This document shows, one piece after another, positions 60,630 through 64,000 of a stretch of 64,000 nt of DNA. A program made the translations under genes and the position numbers. The first letter of the stretch is position 1, and each line of letters opens with the position of its first letter. Location: NCBI RefSeq assembly GCF_001591105.1, contig NZ_BCUD01000004.1, positions 1 through 64,000 on the forward strand, written 5' to 3'. The notes beneath the pieces are model-generated. The model saw only the letters and a program-made list of their open reading frames with translations. It was not told the origin of the DNA and did no database searches. This DNA is from Vibrio nereis NBRC 15637 (GTDB lineage: Bacteria; Pseudomonadota; Gammaproteobacteria; Enterobacterales; Vibrionaceae).

Positions 60630-63600
60630 ATATTGCAGAGTACTCAATTAAAAACAAAGTGATCAGCTGGTTATTCTTGGTCATATTGGCAGTGGGCGGC
60701 TACACCTCTTTTATGGAATTAGGGAGGTTAGAAGATCCAGCATTTACCATCAAAGATGCCATGATCATCTCTAACTACCCAGGAGCCAATTCTCAGGAAG
60801 TTGAAGAAGAGCTTACTTATCCATTAGAAAAAGAGATCCGTAAACTCCCTTATATCGACCGCATTACATCGACATCATCGGACGGTATGTCACAGATAAT
60901 GGTCAGCATGGAGATGGAATACGGGCCAGAAGAACTGCCACAAATTTGGGATGAAATGCGACGAAAGATCGCCGATCTCAAGCCAAATTTACCATCTGGC
61001 GTCAGTTCTATTCAGATCATCGACGACTTCGGTGACGTATACGGCATTATGTTAATGCTGACAGGGGATGACTACGACTATGTAGAGCTTAAGCGCTATG
61101 CGGACTATCTAAGCCGTGAATTAGAGCTGGTGGACGGCGTCGGAAAGGTGGCCATTGCGGGCGATCAGCAAGAGCAGCTCTTTGTCGAAGTATCACTGGA
61201 GCGACTTGCATCATTAAACCTAGATATGAATACCGTGGTTGGTTTGCTTAACCAGCAAAATAGCGTGCAATCAGCAGGTAAAGTGATGGTCAATGGCCAG
61301 TCACTGATTATCCGACCTAATGGGACGATGAGCTCTGAGCAAGAACTGGAAGAGCTGATCATTCACGGCCGCGATACGGGTAACTTGATTCGTTTAAAAG
61401 ATGTTGCAACGATCAGCCGCGGTATTCAGGAAAAGCCAACCAATGTTATTACCTTTAATGGCAAGCCAGCGATTAATCTTGCTATCTCATTTGGTTCGGG
61501 GGTCAACGTTGTTGAAGTGGGTAAAGCACTTCAGGCGGAACTCAACGCGTTAGAAAGCATTAAGCCTGCTGGGGTTAATATTGATTACTTCTACAACCAA
61601 GCCGCTGAGGTCGATAACTCGGTCAATGACTTTATCGTCAGCCTAGGTCAAGCGGTTGGTATTGTAATTGTTGTCCTGCTGTTCGCCATGGGGCTACGCA
61701 GCGGCATTATTATTGGTTCTGTCCTGCTTCTTACGGTTTTCGGTACTTTCATTTTAATGAATCAAAATGATGTCGAACTGCATCGTATCTCATTAGGGGC
61801 TTTGATCATTGCACTGGGTATGTTGGTCGATAACGCCATTGTCGTCGTTGAGGGTATCTTGGTCGGCCTGAAAAAAGGCAAATCCAAGCTGCAAGCCTCC
61901 ATTGATATTGTCAAACAGACACAATGGCCATTGTTAGGCGCCACCATTATTGCAATTACTGCCTTTGCACCTATCGGTCTTTCAGAAGATGCGACGGGTG
62001 AGTTTATGGGCTCTTTATTCTGGGTATTGTGCTACTCACTATTTTTAAGCTGGATTACCGCGTTGACCTTAACACCATTCCTCGCAGAAATGATGTTCAG
62101 TGAAGAAGACAAAGCCAGCGACAACGATGCCGATGTAGATCCGTACAAAGGCGTGTTGTTTACCGTTTTTGGCACGATCTTAAAGGTAGCTCTGCGTTTT
62201 CGTTGGTTAACCTTGGTTAGCATGGGGGCACTTTTAGTGGTTTCTGTTTTCGGTTTTGGGATGGTGAAGCAGTCCTTTTTCCCACCATCCAATACGCCGA
62301 TGTTTTACGTTGATATGTGGATGCCGCAAGGAACCGATATTCGTGAGACCATCAAAGAAACCAAAAAAGTGGAACGTTATATTCGTGAACAAGAGAATGT
62401 AGAGTTTGTTTCCACGTCGACAGGGCAAGGCCTACAGCGTTTCGCGTTAACGTATCAACCTGAAAAAAGTTATGAAGCGTATACGCAATTGCAGGTTAGA
62501 ACCGTTGACCGCGATACGATGTTCGAATTGTTAGAACAGCTTGATAAAGAGCTGGCGGTTAAGTTCAACAAGCCAACGTTCCAGTTTAAATTAATGGAAT
62601 TTGGCCCATCTCCGGCCTCAAAAATCGAAGCGCGTATTACAGGTCCAGACCCACAGACTTTAAGAAATATCGCCTTGCAAGTAGAAGATATTCTGCTTTC
62701 CGACCCAGGGGCGAGAAACGTTCGCCATGATTGGCGTGAACGAACCAAAGAGTTAGTACCGCAGTTCAATGAATCTAAGGCTCGACGCTTAGGCATTTCC
62801 AAAGAAGAGCTATCAGAAACCTTGCAGATGGCGTTTGGCGGAACACCAATCGGCTTGCTGAGAGATGGCACACACAGGCTACCTATTATCGCCCGCTTAC
62901 CTGAGGAAGAGCGTGTTGATTTTGGTTCGATTGCCAACGTGAAAATTTGGAGCCCTTCACTGCAAACCTACATTCCGGTTGAACAGGTGATCGATGGTAT
63001 CGAGCTTGATTGGCAAGAACCACTCATACAGAGAAGGGACAGAAAGCGAACACTCACTGTGCTGGCTGACCACGATGTATTGGGTGATGAAACCGCAGCG
63101 AGTTTGTTTGCGCGTATTCAACCTAAAGTCGAGGCGCTACCTTTACCTGAAAGCTATAGCATTAGTTGGGGTGGGGAGTATGAATCTTCGAAAGACGCTC
63201 AAGAAGCTTTGTTTGGATCGCTACCCATGGGCTACTTGATCATGTTTATTATCACTATGTTCTTGTTTAACTCGCTCAGAAAACCGTTAGTCATCTGGCT
63301 AACAGTGCCGCTATCTATCATCGGCGTTTCAATTGGGCTTTTAGCTACCAATATGCCGTTTAGCTTTACTGCATTTTTAGGGTTATTGAGCCTAAGTGGC
63401 ATGATCTTGAAAAACGGGATTGTGCTGTTAGACCAAATCAATATTGAACTTTCGTCTGGTAAAGATAAGTACCAAGCCGTATTTGATAGTGCGATCTCAC
63501 GTGTTCGCCCAGTAAGTATGGCTGCGCTGACCACTATTTTGGGGATGATCCCACTAGTATTTGATGCATTTTTTGGCTCAATGGCGATTACCATTATGGC

Positions 63601-63691
63601 AGGATTAGGTTTTGCTACCGTGCTTACCTTGATCGTTGTCCCAGTGTTATTCGCGATATTTTATCGAATCAAGCCTTCCACTGCCGGATAA
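60626..63691 (+). CDS. RND efflux pump inner-membrane transporter, VexK/VmeI-like
   Basis: This 1021-residue HAE-1-type pump exports drugs, detergents or bile-type compounds using the proton gradient. It shows the AcrB layout: twelve helices, two large periplasmic loops and the TM4 motif GMLVDNAIVVVEG, where the second acidic residue of AcrB (Asp-Asp) is Asn, as in several two-adaptor pumps. The GTG start overlaps the second adaptor by 4 bases. A terminator follows. Confidence 0.92.
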   Translation: MNIAEYSIKNKVISWLFLVILAVGGYTSFMELGRLEDPAFTIKDAMIISNYPGANSQEVEEELTYPLEKEIRKLPYIDRITSTSSDGMSQIMVSMEMEYGPEELPQIWDEMRRKIADLKPNLPSGVSSIQIIDDFGDVYGIMLMLTGDDYDYVELKRYADYLSRELELVDGVGKVAIAGDQQEQLFVEVSLERLASLNLDMNTVVGLLNQQNSVQSAGKVMVNGQSLIIRPNGTMSSEQELEELIIHGRDTGNLIRLKDVATISRGIQEKPTNVITFNGKPAINLAISFGSGVNVVEVGKALQAELNALESIKPAGVNIDYFYNQAAEVDNSVNDFIVSLGQAVGIVIVVLLFAMGLRSGIIIGSVLLLTVFGTFILMNQNDVELHRISLGALIIALGMLVDNAIVVVEGILVGLKKGKSKLQASIDIVKQTQWPLLGATIIAITAFAPIGLSEDATGEFMGSLFWVLCYSLFLSWITALTLTPFLAEMMFSEEDKASDNDADVDPYKGVLFTVFGTILKVALRFRWLTLVSMGALLVVSVFGFGMVKQSFFPPSNTPMFYVDMWMPQGTDIRETIKETKKVERYIREQENVEFVSTSTGQGLQRFALTYQPEKSYEAYTQLQVRTVDRDTMFELLEQLDKELAVKFNKPTFQFKLMEFGPSPASKIEARITGPDPQTLRNIALQVEDILLSDPGARNVRHDWRERTKELVPQFNESKARRLGISKEELSETLQMAFGGTPIGLLRDGTHRLPIIARLPEEERVDFGSIANVKIWSPSLQTYIPVEQVIDGIELDWQEPLIQRRDRKRTLTVLADHDVLGDETAASLFARIQPKVEALPLPESYSISWGGEYESSKDAQEALFGSLPMGYLIMFIITMFLFNSLRKPLVIWLTVPLSIIGVSIGLLATNMPFSFTAFLGLLSLSGMILKNGIVLLDQINIELSSGKDKYQAVFDSAISRVRPVSMAALTTILGMIPLVFDAFFGSMAITIMAGLGFATVLTLIVVPVLFAIFYRIKPSTAG

Positions 63692-63724
63692 TTTTCATGG
63701 AATGAAAATGATTTGATATTTGCC

Positions 63725-63753
63725 AACCCCGATCTAATAAATCGGGGTTTTTT
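63725..63753 (+). terminator. Rho-independent terminator of the RND operon
   Basis: AACCCCGAT (63725-63733) pairs perfectly with ATCGGGGTT (63741-63749) over a 7-base loop and runs into T residues. The remaining 247 bases to the window end show no gene. Confidence 0.92.
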
Positions 63754-64000
63754 ATTCATGGAAATAGATGATTGTGGCACATCAAATATTCTAATTTAGA
63801 ACGTGATTTACCTTCTTATAATTAGACTTTAGTCGCTATATAACATATGGGTAATTATTGAAAATAATCATAGGATTAAAATTTTATGATTATTCTAAAT
63901 ATCAGTTTTATATAACTATAAATAGACAAAAGTATAACTGATAACACGTGTTCTGGACGGTGTTTATACAACTTACTGTGGCTTTTTATTTTTTGATGCA

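Overview
The window reads as a chromosomal stretch of a marine gammaproteobacterium of the Vibrionaceae, most likely Vibrio. The reasons are moderate GC, a tRNA-Gly(UCC) close to the enterobacterial/vibrio form, typical Vibrio families (DUF3332, VF530-type small protein, VexIJK/VmeGHI-like RND pump with two adaptors, TtrRS/TtrBCA, type I-F Cas) and strong AGGAG-type ribosome sites. The assignment comes from family recognition only; no database was searched.

Layout. 0.3-3 kb: AgcS amino-acid/Na+ symporter and a DUF3332 lipoprotein. 3.1-8.3 kb: a tight five-gene cluster with a LolA-like periplasmic protein, two FtsX-type permeases, a LolD/MacB-type ATPase and an outer-membrane beta-barrel, probably an envelope-spanning lipid or lipoprotein export system. 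8.4 kb: tRNA-Gly. 8.9-17.3 kb: a complete type I-F CRISPR-Cas locus (cas1, cas2-3, csy1-4) with only three repeats and two spacers. 17.7-20.1 kb: small accessory genes. 20.3-26.5 kb: a second, N-type F1Fo ATPase operon (atpDCQBEFAG) that lacks atpR. 26.6-34.4 kb: small redox and regulator genes (PaiB-like, SDR, zinc-ADH-like, LysR, nitroreductase, Old Yellow Enzyme), including a LysR gene split by one in-frame TGA. 34.5-42.2 kb: tetrathionate respiration (ttrBCA divergent from ttrSR). 42.2-43.7 kb: macrodomain protein and RarD-like permease. 43.8-53.1 kb: an eight-gene operon with a divergent LysR regulator: CuyA-like sulfo-lyase, CuyZ/YeiH-like sulfite exporter, histidinol-dehydrogenase-family (HpsN-like) dehydrogenase, DegT aminotransferase, Asp/Glu racemase and a TRAP transporter. 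53.5-57.5 kb: MFS permease, GST and a chemoreceptor. 57.6-63.7 kb: TetR regulator divergent from an RND efflux operon.

The strongest candidate for an undescribed system is the 43.8-53.1 kb operon. Its parts fit a route in which an amino-alcohol sulfonate is imported by TRAP, oxidised by the HisD-family enzyme to cysteate (as HisD oxidises histidinol to histidine), racemised if needed, and cleaved by CuyA to pyruvate, ammonia and sulfite, with sulfite exported by CuyZ. D-cysteinolate would fit all of these except the aminotransferase. The cuyA-cuyZ pairing is established knowledge; the substrate and the other steps are inference. The operon lies next to the tetrathionate reductase locus, so the region may act as a sulfur-metabolism neighbourhood.

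Other points of interest are an N-ATPase with unusual key residues (alpha Walker A Lys to Arg; c-subunit Gln32-equivalent replaced by Met), an IHF-like site and a 12-bp inverted repeat in the CRISPR leader, and the five-gene envelope transporter.
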